NCBI GenBank assembly: GCA_947095585.1 | Contig: OX352763.1 | Span: 115,485,908-115,549,907 of the forward strand | Source: Nephrocerus scutellatus | Lineage: Eukaryota; Arthropoda; Insecta; Diptera; Pipunculidae | DNA: 64,000 nucleotides | Direction: 5' to 3' | In this document: piece by piece, positions 63,533 through 64,000 of the stretch | Numbering within the stretch: position 1 is the first letter of the stretch | Layout of the letters: each line of letters opens with the position of its first letter | Notes under the pieces: model-generated | Database searches by the model: none | Told to the model about the DNA's origin: nothing | The model's input: the letters and a program-made list of their open reading frames with translations, nothing else | Position numbers and translations under genes: made by a program

Positions 63533-64000
63533 TGTACGTTCATCATCATATGATTAAAACGTTCTTTCATTGGATAATTTGTTCGAAGTTGTTGTTTTAT
63601 GAATTTACATTGGTGTATGTTTAAAGTAAATGATCACTACTCGGAATTATAAATTCACTATTTTCTGAAATTCGGGTGTCTTTTTAGAGAAAACATTTAA
63701 CATCTCTGCTCGTATTTAAAAGCTGCCTAAAATATTAAAAGCTAAATAGTCTCTTCCTAAGACAAAGCTTTTCTGTCTCTACAAAAAGCTTTACAATTAA
63801 ACGATAGGTGGCAATATTTGCATTTTATTGGTAATGAGATAGGATTAGGAATAATTTTTTCAACAATGCCATGCATTCGGAGTAATATGATTCCAACCAT
63901 TTGTAAGAATGAAATAATTCTGATTGACTTTTAGTTAAAATACTCACCACCAGAGGTGATTTAAAATGTAACTTTGCCTGTTCAGTGTTCAAGTCGTTGA
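63533..64000. other. no recognised gene
   Basis: AT-rich end of the window; nothing supported. Confidence 0.5.

Noticed and set aside
1..64000. CRISPR-like arrays, bacterial operons, toxin or phage genes
   Set aside because: The tandem arrays have no regular unique spacers, and no prokaryote-type genes are present; the window is insect nuclear DNA.

Overview
The window is a stretch of insect nuclear DNA, most likely from a higher fly (Diptera, Brachycera). The evidence is: three host-type genes with fly-like short introns (54-62 bp), a gustatory receptor, a TAL1/HLH3B-type bHLH factor, an intact errantivirus (insect endogenous retrovirus), and a dense layer of LINE, Tc1/mariner, SINE and satellite-bearing repeats. 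No prokaryotic features, rRNA or credible tRNA genes were seen. I cannot name the species; a tephritid or other schizophoran fly is a guess from the repeat flavour.

Host genes: (1) a three-exon gustatory receptor at 35,186-36,435 (+); (2) a single-exon, membrane-anchored protein at 41,965-43,296 (-) resembling the N-terminal domain of arthropod PEP-synthase-like proteins; (3) an HLH3B/TAL1-like bHLH gene at 58,335-59,495 (+) with a probable 57-bp in-frame intron. They are not obviously linked in function; each stands alone between repeats.

Mobile layer, left to right. 0.8-3.8 kb: dead Ty3/gypsy pol broken by a palindrome-rich TIR element and followed by a decayed pogo/Tigger transposase. 4.98-5.3 kb: a mini-me-like repeat. 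6.9-8.2 kb: a ~118-bp tandem array carrying a 309-bp MITE. 9,150-16,584: a complete errantivirus on the minus strand with identical LTRs, a 4-bp target duplication, a -1 frameshift signal between gag and pol, and an env reached by a probable splice acceptor. 17.4-18.5 kb: two tandem arrays. 20-28.9 kb: two large copies of one RTE-like LINE (RTE-1), a C/A-rich 11-bp satellite, and a LOA/Jockey-like fragment. 32-34.7 kb and 39.8-41.8 kb: copies of a second RTE-like LINE (RTE-2). 36.8-38.6 kb: another RTE-1. 43.9-51.7 kb: fragments of RTE-2, an element with internal 118-bp tandem repeats, a shrunken mariner relative, a tRNA-derived SINE, a CR1-like RT remnant and an unrecognised 122-aa ORF. 53.5-55.8 kb: a long LOA/Jockey-like LINE. 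55.9-57.8 kb: a scrambled RTE-1. 59.6-60.5 kb: a duplicated repeat with a GC-rich hairpin. 61,011-63,530: a Tc3-like transposon with long inverted repeats whose left half is filled by satellite.

The most notable items are the apparently intact errantivirus, a dispersed element that carries its own tandem array, a stop codon shared at one position by three RTE-2 copies, the satellite inside a transposon, and the family of GGGACTTATGTCCC palindromes.
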